From Ignavibacteria bacterium RIFOXYB12_FULL_35_14 (GTDB taxonomy: Bacteria; Bacteroidota; Ignavibacteria; Ignavibacteriales; Ignavibacteriaceae): a stretch of 64,000 bases of DNA. The notes below the pieces were generated by a model. It did not search any database and had not been told where the DNA came from. It worked only from the letters and a program-made list of their open reading frames with translations. Made by a program: the position numbers and the translations under genes. Below, one piece after another: positions 25,803-36,196 of the stretch. Location: the NCBI GenBank assembly GCA_001803045.1, contig MHAR01000021.1:62001-126000 (forward strand), read 5' to 3'. Positions within the stretch are counted from its first letter, which is position 1; each line of letters starts with the position of its first letter.

Positions 25803-26504
25803 TCAGGCTTCCTCTTTATCTTCATCCCCAGTCTCTCCAAAAAGGTACTTAACATACTTATGCTTGATCATTTGAGCTTCCACAATGAAGTAAACATCTT
25901 CCGCTATATTTGTTGCATGATCGCCTAATCGCTCAAGCTGTCTGCAAATTACAAGTAGTGCAACGGCAGCTTCAATATTATCTTTATTTTCTTTCATTAT
26001 GCTGATGAGAATTTGATGATTATCTGCATTGTATTTATCCAGCATGTCATCAGCTTCAATAACTTTTTGTGCAAGTTTCGGATCATTGTTAATGAATGAA
26101 TCCATTGAATTACGAATCATTTCTTTAACGAGGCTAGCCATCGGAGTAAAATTACTTTTTTCGAAAAAAGCGGGTTTCTTTTTAAGCAGTAAAAAATTTT
26201 CCGCAATATTAACTGCAATATCCCCTATTCGTTCGAGGTTGCTGTTTATTGTCATGGCAGACATGATGAATCGTAAATCTGTTGCAACCGGCTGCCGAAG
26301 TGCCAAGAGCTTTTGACATGCCTTATCTATCTTTACATCGTACTTATCTACTTTATCATCGCGTTCAATTACCTGTTTTGCAATATCAAAATTTTCTTCA
26401 TTGATTGCCTTGATAGCTGATTCAAATTGCTCATCAACAAGACTGCACATTTTCAGGATTCGAGTTTTTAGCTTTTCTAATTCTGCTTCAAAATGTCTTT
26501 CCAT
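25803..26504 (-). CDS. phoU: Phosphate-specific transport regulator PhoU
   Basis: PhoU links the Pst transporter to the phosphate sensor kinase and keeps the Pho regulon off when phosphate is plentiful. The 233-residue all-helical protein shows two PhoU repeats with the metal-binding patterns RDDKVDKYDVKIDKAC and EADDMLDKYN, and two NLERIGDIAVNIAE / QLERLGDHATNIAE motifs. It is the last gene of the pst operon, 24 bases after pstB. Confidence 0.96.
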   Translation of the reverse strand: MERHFEAELEKLKTRILKMCSLVDEQFESAIKAINEENFDIAKQVIERDDKVDKYDVKIDKACQKLLALRQPVATDLRFIMSAMTINSNLERIGDIAVNIAENFLLLKKKPAFFEKSNFTPMASLVKEMIRNSMDSFINNDPKLAQKVIEADDMLDKYNADNHQILISIMKENKDNIEAAVALLVICRQLERLGDHATNIAEDVYFIVEAQMIKHKYVKYLFGETGDEDKEEA

Positions 26505-26528
26505 TTTGTATTCTCCTATTTTGTTTTA

Positions 26529-27287
26529 CTAACCGAATCTGCCGGTTACATAATCTTCAGTTTGCTTATTGGAAGGATTTGTAAAAATCTTTGTTGTTTT
26601 ATCGTACTCAATTAATCTTCCGAGATAGAAGAATGCTGTATAATCGCTTACACGGGCAGCTTGCTGCATGTTGTGCGTAACAATTACAATCGTGTATTTA
26701 GTTTTAAGATCATCAATAAGCTCTTCAATTTTTGCTGTTGAAATCGGATCGAGTGCACTTGCCGGTTCATCCATAAGAATTATTTGCGGCTCAACTGCCA
26801 ATGCTCGCGCAATGCACAATCTTTGCTGCTGACCGCCGGACAAGCTTAACGCAGGTTCATGAAGGCGATCTTTAACTTCATCCCACAATGCCGCTTGATT
26901 CAAGGTTCTCTCAACAATTTCATCTAGTACTTTGCGGTCATTTATCCCATTAATTCTGGGTCCAAAAACCAGGTTTTCATATGTCGTTTTAGGGAACAAA
27001 TTTGATTTCTGGAAAACCATTCCGATTCTTTTTCGGAGATTAACAACATCCAGGTTCTTATCATAAATATTTATTCCATCAATCAATACATCACCAGTAA
27101 TTTTAACGTTATCAATCAAATCATTCATTCTATTTATTACTCTCAAGAATGTTGATTTGCCGCATCCGGAAGGTCCGATAAAAGCTGTAACCCGCCGAGA
27201 AAAAATATCTAGTGTTATATCACTCAATGCTTGCTTTTCAGAATAAAACAAGCTCAGGTCGTTAATTTGTATTTTAGTTTCTTTCAT
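26529..27287 (-). CDS. pstB: Phosphate ABC transporter ATP-binding protein PstB
   Basis: PstB is the ATPase of the high-affinity phosphate importer. The 252-residue protein has Walker [10 protein letters not shown] (38-46), the [19 protein letters not shown] signature and Walker [13 protein letters not shown]. The PstB-specific [16 protein letters not shown]-like segment after Walker A and its place after pstA settle the assignment. Confidence 0.97.
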   Translation of the reverse strand: MKETKIQINDLSLFYSEKQALSDITLDIFSRRVTAFIGPSGCGKSTFLRVINRMNDLIDNVKITGDVLIDGINIYDKNLDVVNLRKRIGMVFQKSNLFPKTTYENLVFGPRINGINDRKVLDEIVERTLNQAALWDEVKDRLHEPALSLSGGQQQRLCIARALAVEPQIILMDEPASALDPISTAKIEELIDDLKTKYTIVIVTHNMQQAARVSDYTAFFYLGRLIEYDKTTKIFTNPSNKQTEDYVTGRFG

Positions 27288-27310
27288 TAATTATCTTCAT
27301 AAAAATTAAA

Positions 27311-28261
27311 TTACAATCTTCCTAAAATTTTTCTGAAGCGATATCGGAAAATTATCGCTGTAATGTTTAACAAAAAAGTTAAAGTGATCAAAACCAATGT
27401 TGAGCCATATTGTATCGGCATTGTCTTTGTCGGATTGGATGATTGCGTTGCAAGAATAAAAATATGATAAGCGAGATACATGAACTGTTCGCCAGGATTT
27501 ATCATTGGGATGCAATAGTCTCCGATACAAAGATCAACTATCGGCAAACTAGGCAAAAAGAATGCAGCTCCAAGAAATAACACCGGTGCTGTTTCACCCG
27601 CACCACGGCTAATAGCCAGGATTGTACCTGTCAGAATTCCCGGTCTTGCTTGAGGAAGAACTACGTTCTTAATTGTCTGCCATTTAGTTGCTCCTAATCC
27701 ATATGAAGCATCCCGATGCGATTTGGGAACTGAATTCAATGCCTCGAGAGTTGACACGATGATAATCGGTAGAACTAAAACCGCCAATGTTGCCGACGCC
27801 CAAATTATTGCAGGCTGCCCAAAGAGTAATCCTGTTTGTAAAACTTCATCTATATTTTTGCCGACAAATAGAATGAAAAATCCTAAACCAAATAGCCCGA
27901 ATACGATTGAAGGAACCCCTGCGAGATTGTTGACTGAGGTTCTAATTATCCTTGTAAAAATTGTGTCCTTCGCATATTCGTTCAAGTAAATAGCTGAGAA
28001 AACTCCTAAAGGTAAAGACATAAGAACCATAATTAGTGTAACCGCTATAGTTCCAAAAATTGCCGGGAATATTCCGCCTTCGGTCATGTTGTTTTTTGGT
28101 TCCGAGGAAATAAATTCCCAACTTATAACGCCAATGCCTTCATAAATAATTTTTACAAGAATGAAAGCAAGCATTAGCAGTAAAAATAAAAACAGCAGCC
28201 TTGATATGTTGATGAATACAAATCCGGCAAAATCCTTATGCTTGTGTTGAAGTTCTGACAT
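27311..28261 (-). CDS. pstA: Phosphate ABC transporter permease PstA
   Basis: The 316-residue protein has six membrane helices and the permease motif SLPLGVFSAIYLNEYA plus the EAL-like loop EALNSVPKSHRDASYGLGATKWQTI that contacts PstB. It pairs with PstC to form the inner-membrane channel. It starts 4 bases after the pstC stop, so the two are probably translated together. Confidence 0.96.
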   Translation of the reverse strand: MSELQHKHKDFAGFVFINISRLLFLFLLLMLAFILVKIIYEGIGVISWEFISSEPKNNMTEGGIFPAIFGTIAVTLIMVLMSLPLGVFSAIYLNEYAKDTIFTRIIRTSVNNLAGVPSIVFGLFGLGFFILFVGKNIDEVLQTGLLFGQPAIIWASATLAVLVLPIIIVSTLEALNSVPKSHRDASYGLGATKWQTIKNVVLPQARPGILTGTILAISRGAGETAPVLFLGAAFFLPSLPIVDLCIGDYCIPMINPGEQFMYLAYHIFILATQSSNPTKTMPIQYGSTLVLITLTFLLNITAIIFRYRFRKILGRL

Positions 28262-28265
28262 AATG

Positions 28266-29282
28266 TTAAAAAGTGTTTTTCTTCCTCATTTTGTTAATAA
28301 TGATCTCGGCAATGAAATTCAGAACAAAAGTAATTGAAAACAAAACTATACCTATTAAGAATAATGAATAGTAATGATCTGAACCTTGAGAAACCTCTCC
28401 CATCTCTGCGGCGATAGTTGCAGTCATAGTCCTAACACTCTCAAAAATATTAGTTGTAATATTAGCTGCATTTCCCGCTGCCATGAGGACAATCATTGTC
28501 TCACCAACGGCACGTCCAAAACCCAAGAGTATGCTCGCAGAGACGCCGCTAAAAGCTGCAGGAATTATCACCCTGCTGATTGTCTGCCATTTTGTTGCTC
28601 CAATTCCATATGAAGCCATTCTAAGATCATTAGGAATTGAATGTAAAGCATCTTCAGTTAAAGAAGCAATGATGGGGATCACCACGAAGGATAGTCCTAT
28701 AGCAGCGATAAAAGCATTTAAGCGGTTTGTTGGGTTAAAGAGATCATTAAAAAAACTTGCTCCCACAACTAACATTAAAAATCCTAACACTACTGTGGGT
28801 ATTCCGGCAAATAGTTCTATTATCGGTTTAAGAATTTCCTTTGCTTTAGGATTTGCAATCTCGGATAAATAGATACCCGCTCCCACACCAAAGAAAGTAG
28901 ATATAATGGTTGCAGGGATCGCAGTTAGTAAAGTACCAAGAATTAAAGGAACAAGTGAATAACGTGGATCCTCAGAGGTCGGGTACCATTCGAACACTTT
29001 CATTATAACATTCGCATCAAGCAATCTATTATGATAGATAAAATCGGCTAAGCCTATGTGTTCAAATGCTCTAAATCCCTCCTTAAAAAGAAAAATGAAG
29101 ATTAGAATTATAAAAACTAAGGCAGCAACTCCATTAAAAGCGAAGAAATACTTTATGATTGCTTCCTTAATTCTTGTGGACTTCCTTATCTTCTTGTTAA
29201 ATGGTGAAACATCTTCTTTCAAAGGAAGTGAAGCTTCTAGTTGTTCCAATACTTTATTTTGATTTTTTATTTCGTATCCCAA
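28266..29282 (-). CDS. pstC: Phosphate ABC transporter permease PstC
   Basis: The 338-residue protein has an extended cytoplasmic N-terminus (about 45 residues), six helices, and the coupling loop EDALHSIPNDLRMASYGIGATKWQTI near residue 215, similar to the loop in PstA. It follows the porin gene by 19 bases. The permease half-site GRAVGETMIVLMAAGN is the PstC signature. Confidence 0.96.
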   Translation of the reverse strand: MGYEIKNQNKVLEQLEASLPLKEDVSPFNKKIRKSTRIKEAIIKYFFAFNGVAALVFIILIFIFLFKEGFRAFEHIGLADFIYHNRLLDANVIMKVFEWYPTSEDPRYSLVPLILGTLLTAIPATIISTFFGVGAGIYLSEIANPKAKEILKPIIELFAGIPTVVLGFLMLVVGASFFNDLFNPTNRLNAFIAAIGLSFVVIPIIASLTEDALHSIPNDLRMASYGIGATKWQTISRVIIPAAFSGVSASILLGFGRAVGETMIVLMAAGNAANITTNIFESVRTMTATIAAEMGEVSQGSDHYYSLFLIGIVLFSITFVLNFIAEIIINKMRKKNTF

Positions 29283-29301
29283 CTGATTTTTTTTCTAAAT
29301 T

Positions 29302-30387
29302 TTAGTAAACAAAATGAACTGTTAATCTTCCAGTTATTGAAGATTCAAAAGCAGTAGTGCTATTATTCTGGTAAGTTTCCAACAGAACATTGGGAATGAT
29401 CCGAATATTTTTTTCTGCCAGGAAGCTTAAACCTAAAACGATGAAATTTCTTGAATCAAAATCCACTTTAGAATTGGGATCATAATAATCAAATCTGCCC
29501 AGTAAGTTAATGTTTTCTATAATTTGATAATTACCAAAGACTGAAAGCCCAAATCCGTTGAGGGTACTGTAACTTGTTTGATTTGCATTTGATATCGAGT
29601 AACCATTCCTGCTCATTTGCAGAATTCCTTCGATGCCGCAGCTGAAATCCTCATCTCTAATTCCAATGAACGCAACAGAAGTGATAACATCATTATTAAG
29701 TGACACAACACTTTGATTTGATGAGTTTAACTGGGAAATCTTCGTCCGGAATTTATAATCGCTGTATAGTGTGATGTTCATATCCTTCATTGGAGTTATA
29801 TTCAAGTGTAAGTATACACGTTTATATTTATCTATCTCGGGACCAAGATTGCTATTATTCGCAAATGTAACCCAATAACTCAGAAATCCCTCATTATCTA
29901 ATTTTCCTTTTAATGCGAGGCCCATATCTCTTGATGATGCTATGTTTCTCAAGTCCATTATCGTTTTTTCAAGGGATCTAAATTGCCAGTAACTTTCGCT
30001 CACTTCAAATGATGGCGGCGGCTGAATTCCAAAAATCAAATCGCTCCCATCAAAAATATTCTTCCATTTCAAGAATAAATCTTTGATATACGGAGTTACA
30101 CTATTTCCGGTTGAAGATGATTGGTTTGCTTCAAAGCGAACACGTGATTGAAATATTGAAGAGAAATCATAATCGTAAGTGAAAGTTACTCGCCTGAACT
30201 CAAAGGCATTAAAATCTTGAACTTCCTTTAGAGCAGTATTTGGCAGCTTTGAATGAACAGTATCCCTCGAAATATTATAGAAATAATCTATAAATGCTTC
30301 CCCAGAAATTTTGCCTTTATCTCCATTTTGGGAATATAAACTCGAAAAAAAGAATACAAAGAAGCACAGCCTTCCTATCAGTTTCAT
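29302..30387 (-). CDS. Outer-membrane porin within the pst operon (phosphate porin-like)
   Basis: The 361-residue protein has a signal peptide (...FFSSLYSQN, about 1-20) and alternating beta strands ending in the aromatic TGRLTVHFVY, the outer-membrane barrel pattern. Motifs such as FRRVTFTYDYDF and a GIQPPPSFE-type strand resemble phosphate-selective porins of the OprP/OprO type. The place between pstS and pstC strongly suggests it lets phosphate cross the outer membrane. Specificity for phosphate is inferred from the operon, not from residues. Confidence 0.8.
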   Translation of the reverse strand: MKLIGRLCFFVFFFSSLYSQNGDKGKISGEAFIDYFYNISRDTVHSKLPNTALKEVQDFNAFEFRRVTFTYDYDFSSIFQSRVRFEANQSSSTGNSVTPYIKDLFLKWKNIFDGSDLIFGIQPPPSFEVSESYWQFRSLEKTIMDLRNIASSRDMGLALKGKLDNEGFLSYWVTFANNSNLGPEIDKYKRVYLHLNITPMKDMNITLYSDYKFRTKISQLNSSNQSVVSLNNDVITSVAFIGIRDEDFSCGIEGILQMSRNGYSISNANQTSYSTLNGFGLSVFGNYQIIENINLLGRFDYYDPNSKVDFDSRNFIVLGLSFLAEKNIRIIPNVLLETYQNNSTTAFESSITGRLTVHFVY

Positions 30388-30454
30388 TTATCTCTCCAAT
30401 TTTTCCTGAATCAATCTTTGACCAGAAGATTAATTATTTTGTTTGAAAACAAAA

Positions 30455-31363
30455 TTAATTTTTCGGTGGAAGCGGGATATATTCCATCTGCCTTACAACA
30501 TCTTGCCCTTCATTCGAGACAATATAATCCAAATATGCTTTTACTTCCGGTTTTACTTTCTGATCAGTATAGCAGTACAAGTATCTTGAAATGGAATATT
30601 TCTTACTCCAAATAACTTCATAGTTAACTGTGCCATTTTCAACAGGTGAAACGGCTTCCGAATTTACATCAGCTTTAACATGTAAAATCTTTACATCCTT
30701 TCTTTCTGCAAAATATCCGACCCCTCCATAACCAATTCCTTTGACATCTCTTGCAACCGATTCACCTAAAGAAGCGGTTCCTTGGAGAACTTGAGTTGAT
30801 GTGGCGTAATCTTTCTGTTTGCCTTTCTCATCCTTGCCTAAAACATGTTCCTTAAAGAATTCATAAGTTCCGCTGCTGTTCTCTCTGCCGTAAAGAGTTA
30901 TTGGTAAGTTTTCTCCCCCAACCTGTTTCCAGTTGGTAATTTTACCGCTAAAAATGTCACTCACTTGTTGAATAGTAAGATTATCAACCTTGTTGGATGG
31001 ATGTACTATAACGGCAATACCATCTAATGCTACTTCATATTGAACCGGCTCAACTCCTTTTTGTTTTGCATTTTCAAGTTCAGCTTTCTTAATTTCACGG
31101 CTGGAATTTGCAAGGTCGGTTGTTTTATTAAAAAGTGCTGCTATTCCGGTTCCTGAACCTCCGCCGGTAACTTGAATAGAAATGTTGGGATTTTTACTCA
31201 TGTAAACCTCAGCCCATTTCTGTGCGAGATTTACCATCGTATCGGATCCCTTCACTGTAATTACAGTTTTATCAACACTATCTTTTCTTTTACAGCTGGA
31301 AAAAATAAGTACTGCACCAATTAAAATTGTAAATAACACGATTGAAAAATTTTTATAGTTCAT
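30455..31363 (-). CDS. pstS: Phosphate-binding protein PstS (lipoprotein)
   Basis: PstS captures phosphate in the periplasm for PstCAB. The 302-residue protein has a lipobox (IFSSC, Cys24), then KGSDTMVNLAQKWAE and TGGGSGTGIAALFNKTTDLANSS, which give the serine and glycine phosphate cradle, and GRENSSGTYEFFKEHVLG. It is the first gene of pstS-porin-pstC-pstA-pstB-phoU. A PHO-box-like site lies 71-88 bases upstream of its start. Confidence 0.95.
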   Translation of the reverse strand: MNYKNFSIVLFTILIGAVLIFSSCKRKDSVDKTVITVKGSDTMVNLAQKWAEVYMSKNPNISIQVTGGGSGTGIAALFNKTTDLANSSREIKKAELENAKQKGVEPVQYEVALDGIAVIVHPSNKVDNLTIQQVSDIFSGKITNWKQVGGENLPITLYGRENSSGTYEFFKEHVLGKDEKGKQKDYATSTQVLQGTASLGESVARDVKGIGYGGVGYFAERKDVKILHVKADVNSEAVSPVENGTVNYEVIWSKKYSISRYLYCYTDQKVKPEVKAYLDYIVSNEGQDVVRQMEYIPLPPKN

Positions 31364-31433
31364 ATTACCCTCAAAGATTTTTTTATTTGACTATTAAATA
31401 TATGTGATAGAATGATTAAGATGGGAAGTCTAA

Positions 31434-31451
31434 TGTTAAATTATTGTTAAG
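31434..31451 (-). promoter_or_regulatory. PHO-box-like direct repeat upstream of pstS
   Basis: On the minus strand CTTAACA (31445-31451) is followed exactly 11 bases later by TTTAACA (31434-31440). An 11-bp period of heptamers is the layout of PhoB-type binding sites, and CTTAAC-type units match the known cyanobacterial version. The same unit is found at 36050 and 38788. Confidence 0.65.
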
Positions 31452-31522
31452 AATTATGATCAAATGTCAGGTAAAAATATAACAATTCCATTTAAAATCT
31501 TTAATTAGCTAGAATTTCTAAA

Positions 31523-31548
31523 AAAAGGGTGTCCGGGGACACCCTTTT
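31523..31548 (-). terminator. Rho-independent terminator of the T9SS protein gene
   Basis: AAAAGGGTGTCC (31523-31534) and GGACACCCTTTT (31537-31548) form a perfect 12-bp stem with a 2-base loop or a slightly shorter stem with a larger loop. On the minus strand it is followed by a T run and lies 23 bases after the stop at 31571. Confidence 0.85.
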
Positions 31549-31570
31549 GGTCGAAGGAGAGAGAACAGAA

Positions 31571-33205
31571 CTATCTGAGCAAATTCATTTTCTTTGTTGA
31601 GGTAAATGAGCCGGAAATTAAGCGGTAAAAATATACTCCTGAGCTTAAGGCACTTGCATTAAAACTGATAACATATTTACCAGCGCTTTGATAATCGTTA
31701 ACTAATTCAGCTACTTCCCTTCCAATCACATCATAAATTTTTATACTGACGTTTCCGCTGTTAGGCAGACTGTATGTAATCAGTGTTGAGGGATTGAATG
31801 GGTTAGGATAGTTTTGTTCCAGTTTAAATTCGGTAGGAGTTAAACCTGCATTTGTTTCGACTCCTGTCACATAATCCGTTGAATCGGGATTATAGTTTGT
31901 CCATGTTGCATCCCAACGTGTTCCGGTTGGTGAAAAAGCTCCTACATAAGTTGTTGTCGTAAAAAATATATCTTGCAATCTAGCGTTTGTAAAGCTTGCA
32001 CCGCTGACCGCAGGGGAGTATGGAGTTGGCACAGGATTCGGATTTGTCAAATTAAACGGATCTGTTAGTCCAACTTCTGAGGATTGAACATAAGTTTTAT
32101 TTCCATAGGCAGCGTTATTGAACCATGTGTTAACATCAAACCCGGAAGCATTTGTTGTTAAACCGTTTCCTACTCTTAAACCTGCCCAAATAGAATTTCT
32201 AATTTGCAGCGTATCGCCCGAAGCTGAATTAGCAGAGTTTGCACCGTCAATTAATAATCCAACAGGATAGCCCATAACAATAGAATTATAAATTGAAGTC
32301 TGAGTTGCTCTTCTTAAATGCGCTCCTCTTCTATAATTAGGATTTACAACTGACGAAGTATCGCTCATAGGTCCTACTACTGTAATATTACTGAACCATG
32401 GTTGAGTTCTTGGAGAATTAAAAGTTCCTGTCCCGTCATTATCCGATTCGAATCCGTTGCTTCCACTAATATCGGCAATGTTAAGATTTCGAGAAACAAA
32501 ACCAAATTGAATTTTTCCTCTAAAGCCGAAATCGGTGTCAAAATCATCATCCACTGCATTACATGCAATAAGATATTTTGCATTAACAGTCCCGCCGAAA
32601 AATTCATACGAATCATCGCCGCTATAATTTACTTGTATATATTCAATTGTAGTTCCTCTGCCAACACCTCCCATAGTTAAACCATTTATTTCATTATCGG
32701 GTAGAAAAGCAATACCAGGGTATTCTATTCTAACATATCTTAAGATTCCGCTATTGTCGTCATCATTATGTGTTGCTCCACCTCCGTAAACAGTTCCTGT
32801 ACCACCTTCAATAACAGCAGTTCCGCCAGGTACATTAATTGTTGCAAAACCAGCTATAATAATTCCACCCCAATCACCGGGACTGCGTAGATTTTGTGCC
32901 TGCTGACTTGTGAAAGTAATCGGCTGATTTTGCGTTCCATCAGCAATCAGCTTTGCTCCGCGATTAACAATCAAAGTTCCTTTTGAAGATTTCTCTCCAT
33001 AAATGATTGTTCCGGCTTGAATAGTTAAAACTGCCGGAGAGTTTATATTTACAAATCCTCGGAGAAGATATCTCTTAGAATTTGTAAGGAAAGCATTAGA
33101 TGTAATGTTCCCTTCTATCACGCTGTCCGCGGGGGACAATTGCCCGAAAGCCATAGAGCCAAAAAGTAACAGTAACAACAAGATTGTTTTAATAGACGCT
33201 CTCAT
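31571..33205 (-). CDS. T9SS-secreted right-handed beta-helix-like protein
   Basis: The 544-residue protein has a signal peptide (...LFGSMAFGQ), a long middle of repeated beta-helix-like turns (PAVLTIQAGTIIYG, AKLIADGTQNQPITFTSQQ, DWGGIIIAG) and a C-terminal type A sorting domain of about 90 residues (EQNYPNPFNPSTLITYSLP, IKIYDVIGREVAELV, SSGVYFYRL, MNLLR end). Proteins with this tail are exported by T9SS and anchored or released. It starts 38 bases after the TonB receptor gene, so both are likely expressed under phosphate starvation. Its binding target is unknown. Confidence 0.88.
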   Translation of the reverse strand: MRASIKTILLLLLLFGSMAFGQLSPADSVIEGNITSNAFLTNSKRYLLRGFVNINSPAVLTIQAGTIIYGEKSSKGTLIVNRGAKLIADGTQNQPITFTSQQAQNLRSPGDWGGIIIAGFATINVPGGTAVIEGGTGTVYGGGATHNDDDNSGILRYVRIEYPGIAFLPDNEINGLTMGGVGRGTTIEYIQVNYSGDDSYEFFGGTVNAKYLIACNAVDDDFDTDFGFRGKIQFGFVSRNLNIADISGSNGFESDNDGTGTFNSPRTQPWFSNITVVGPMSDTSSVVNPNYRRGAHLRRATQTSIYNSIVMGYPVGLLIDGANSANSASGDTLQIRNSIWAGLRVGNGLTTNASGFDVNTWFNNAAYGNKTYVQSSEVGLTDPFNLTNPNPVPTPYSPAVSGASFTNARLQDIFFTTTTYVGAFSPTGTRWDATWTNYNPDSTDYVTGVETNAGLTPTEFKLEQNYPNPFNPSTLITYSLPNSGNVSIKIYDVIGREVAELVNDYQSAGKYVISFNASALSSGVYFYRLISGSFTSTKKMNLLR

Positions 33206-33243
33206 ATTTGATCCTTTTATTTAGTTGTAGATTATTTAATTAT

Positions 33244-36000
33244 CTAAAATTTTAATGAAACACCAAGTGAGATAACCGAATTCTTGCTATTTAGTCTAGC
33301 AATTTTATCCCCTTGGCGGAATACCTGATTATTATTTAATAAATCTTTAACCGAGAATTTTATTTCAATATTTTCAGTGATTGGTTGGTTTACAACGATA
33401 TCAATTAAATCTCGACTTTCTTCAATGACATCTTCTTCATAAGCAGTTGCGACTTCAGAAATGCGTTCACCAATTTTATTATAAAGCACACTTATTAAGG
33501 TTTCGAATGTTGGATTTGTATATGTAAGTCCAAGATTCAGCATAAAAGGTGATTGACCTTGTAACGGACGACTTGTTCTGGCAATAGTAGTTTCTGTTCC
33601 CTTAACGGTCACTTCAGAATTTATCCATGAATAATTTCCGTTGACTGCGAAGTCAGATAGAAACTCTGCTAAATGTACTAATGAAAATCTTGCTTCCAGC
33701 TCAAATCCATAATTAATCGCTTTGTTAGAATTCACGAATGTTCTTTCTGAGCCGAGGGCGCTTCCGGTTACAACAACCTGCTCGATAGCATCACTTAAGG
33801 ATTTATAAAAAAAGCTCGCAGATACTAATTCGCCGATTGACGGATAAATTTCATAACGGAAATCATAATTTCTAATTAGCGCTCGATTGAGATTTTCATT
33901 TCCTCTTACCGAAGTTTGAGTTGAGAAATCAAAGTAAGCAAATGGAGCCAATTCTCTCAGTTCCGGTCGATTTACTGTTTGGCTGTAAGCGAAACGAATA
34001 TTCGTTGCTTCGTTGAGTTTGCAAATTAAATTAAGCGAAGGAAGAAGATCCGATTTGTCTAAGTTTATATTTATTTCCTTTTGTCCGGAGAGGTCAAGAG
34101 AATTAACAGTTTGACTTGAATTTTCTAAACGTGCTCCACCAACTACAGTCAATTCGTTGTTTAGAAAATCAAAGGGCATTTCAACCATTAGATATCCTGC
34201 GGACACAACTTGACCTGCTAAATAATTGTTGGTTCCATTTACATATTCGCTAAGAGAAAAACCTTTCTGACGGAAATTTTCAGGACTAAAAATTTTATCA
34301 AGCGGTTGATACAAAAGATCAAAATCAGTAAAACCATTACCTGAAGCATTTACAATTACACCAATTAATCTTGAGTTGAAATCACGGTTTTTATTTTCAT
34401 ACAAACCGCCGGTTTTAATTTTTACAAATGATAATGGAAGAGTAAGATCTATCTTGCCGGTGCGAGTTTTTTCATACATATCGGAAAAGAACCTTCCGCC
34501 ATTTTTTAAGTTTGCCTGGAATCCCAGTAATGCAGCATAAGGATCGGACGATCCAAGTTCACGTGAATATAACACTCTTCTGTAATCAGGTTCATCTCTT
34601 TTGACTTCGGCAAAAGATGCATGCCATTCTACCTTCAGTCCGTTAATTTCCGGAAAATAGTGATCGCCCATCAACTGACTTGAGAAAACAGATCGAGAGA
34701 CATATCTCAATGCTGATTGTTGAACTTCGGAAATGGCATCAGAATATTGTGCACCATTAAGCTCTGCAACTTCATCATCACTTGTTTGTGAGTATGTATT
34801 TTTCAAACTGACCTTGTGCATTTCAGCTATCTTATAACTTAAATTAAATAACCCTCCCCAAAGAACGGAGTAAGTTGATTGTGTGCCTTTATAGCTGAAT
34901 CTTCTTTCACCATTTGCTTCATATTCATTTCTTTCAATTTCAGATGTATTGAAATTATTTTTATAAGAAAGTGAAGTGATAAAACCGAAGTTTTGTCCGA
35001 GCAAAGTAGTTCCATCACCAATAGAGATGGAAAAGTTATTGTTGATTGGAGCTTTGGAAGTTTTAGGTGCCCAATTGTTATTTAAAGTTTTAGCATAATT
35101 ATTTATTTCTTGTGAAGTAAAACCATTTGCAATGCTTGATGGAAATTCTGAAGGCAGATTACGAGTTCCATCATCAATTCCTAACCAATCTGTCTTTCCT
35201 CCGTTGTAAGTCTTAAAACTTTTCAACGTTGTATTATTATTGTACGAGGTCGAATAACTTGCTCTTATGGTAAACTTGTTTGGAAAATCGACAGTGTTAA
35301 GTTTAATCAATCCTCCTGAAAAATCACCAGAAACATCGGGAGTGAATGATTTTACTATCACTGTATTTTCTAAAAGATTTGTTGGAATTAAATCAAATGC
35401 AAAGGATTTTTTATCCGGTTCTGTTCCAGGAAGATTTGAGTTATTGAGTAAAGCATTACTGTATCTCTCTGAGGTTCCTCTTACATAGATGTATTTATTA
35501 TCAACCAATGAAATTCCTGTAACTCTTCTTAAAGCATCACTTGAGGTTGCATCGGTAGATCTTTTAATTTGTTCGGCACTTATTCCATCACTAATTGATG
35601 TGGATTTTTTCTGCTGATTCAACAGTGCAGATTCGTAAGAATCATCTCTTTTATCCGTAATAACAATCTCATCAACTGAAATTGCTTCGGGAACTAATGC
35701 CGAATTAACCAAAATAGTTTTCCCTGAAATAATTTCTACATCTTTAATCTGTGTTTTAGAGTAAGAGAGATAAGATATATTGAGGTTATAACTTCCTGCG
35801 GGAATATTATTTATACTATATTTACCCTCAATGTCGGTAGCTGCACCGTAATTAGTTCCTTCAAGAAATACGTTCGCACCAATAATTTCTTCACCGGTTT
35901 TTGAATCAATCACTTTTCCAGTGACATTCCCTTTTTCGTGAGCAAAGAGAATCGAGCTGAAGATCAGAACAGTAACCATGAACCAAATTGTGTGTTTCAT
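33244..36000 (-). CDS. TonB-dependent outer-membrane receptor
   Basis: The 918-residue protein has a signal peptide, a carboxypeptidase-regulatory-like domain (about 23-105, with TGKVIDSKTGEEIIGANVFL), a plug domain (about 120-235, ALRRVTGISLVDNKYIYVRG) and a 22-strand barrel ending VISLGVSLKF. It takes up a large or scarce substrate with TonB energy. A fourfold PHO-box-like array lies 50-90 bases upstream, and the gene is placed between two PstS genes, so a phosphorus-containing substrate is likely (inference). The secreted beta-helix protein downstream may capture or process it. Confidence 0.9.
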   Translation of the reverse strand: MKHTIWFMVTVLIFSSILFAHEKGNVTGKVIDSKTGEEIIGANVFLEGTNYGAATDIEGKYSINNIPAGSYNLNISYLSYSKTQIKDVEIISGKTILVNSALVPEAISVDEIVITDKRDDSYESALLNQQKKSTSISDGISAEQIKRSTDATSSDALRRVTGISLVDNKYIYVRGTSERYSNALLNNSNLPGTEPDKKSFAFDLIPTNLLENTVIVKSFTPDVSGDFSGGLIKLNTVDFPNKFTIRASYSTSYNNNTTLKSFKTYNGGKTDWLGIDDGTRNLPSEFPSSIANGFTSQEINNYAKTLNNNWAPKTSKAPINNNFSISIGDGTTLLGQNFGFITSLSYKNNFNTSEIERNEYEANGERRFSYKGTQSTYSVLWGGLFNLSYKIAEMHKVSLKNTYSQTSDDEVAELNGAQYSDAISEVQQSALRYVSRSVFSSQLMGDHYFPEINGLKVEWHASFAEVKRDEPDYRRVLYSRELGSSDPYAALLGFQANLKNGGRFFSDMYEKTRTGKIDLTLPLSFVKIKTGGLYENKNRDFNSRLIGVIVNASGNGFTDFDLLYQPLDKIFSPENFRQKGFSLSEYVNGTNNYLAGQVVSAGYLMVEMPFDFLNNELTVVGGARLENSSQTVNSLDLSGQKEININLDKSDLLPSLNLICKLNEATNIRFAYSQTVNRPELRELAPFAYFDFSTQTSVRGNENLNRALIRNYDFRYEIYPSIGELVSASFFYKSLSDAIEQVVVTGSALGSERTFVNSNKAINYGFELEARFSLVHLAEFLSDFAVNGNYSWINSEVTVKGTETTIARTSRPLQGQSPFMLNLGLTYTNPTFETLISVLYNKIGERISEVATAYEEDVIEESRDLIDIVVNQPITENIEIKFSVKDLLNNNQVFRQGDKIARLNSKNSVISLGVSLKF

Positions 36001-36049
36001 TTTAATTCCTTTAAATTATTCCTTCAACAAGTCAAACATACATCTCCAA

Positions 36050-36089
36050 TGTTAAGAGAATATTAAGGGAATGTTAAGAAATTGTTAAG
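36050..36089 (-). promoter_or_regulatory. Fourfold PHO-box-like array upstream of the TonB receptor gene
   Basis: Minus-strand units CTTAACA, CTTAACA, CTTAATA and CTTAACA lie at 36083, 36072, 36061 and 36050 (plus-strand starts), each exactly 11 bases apart. This is the clearest of three such sites and the only one with four units. It ends 50 bases before the receptor start. Confidence 0.75.
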
Positions 36090-36196
36090 TCTTTTAGGGA
36101 ATGTTTAGATTTAGAATGGAAAACGAAAAGTAATAGGGTTAAATTTTAATATCTCTTGTCCCAAAGAGAAATGAAGCCTGCTTTTTTTACGATATG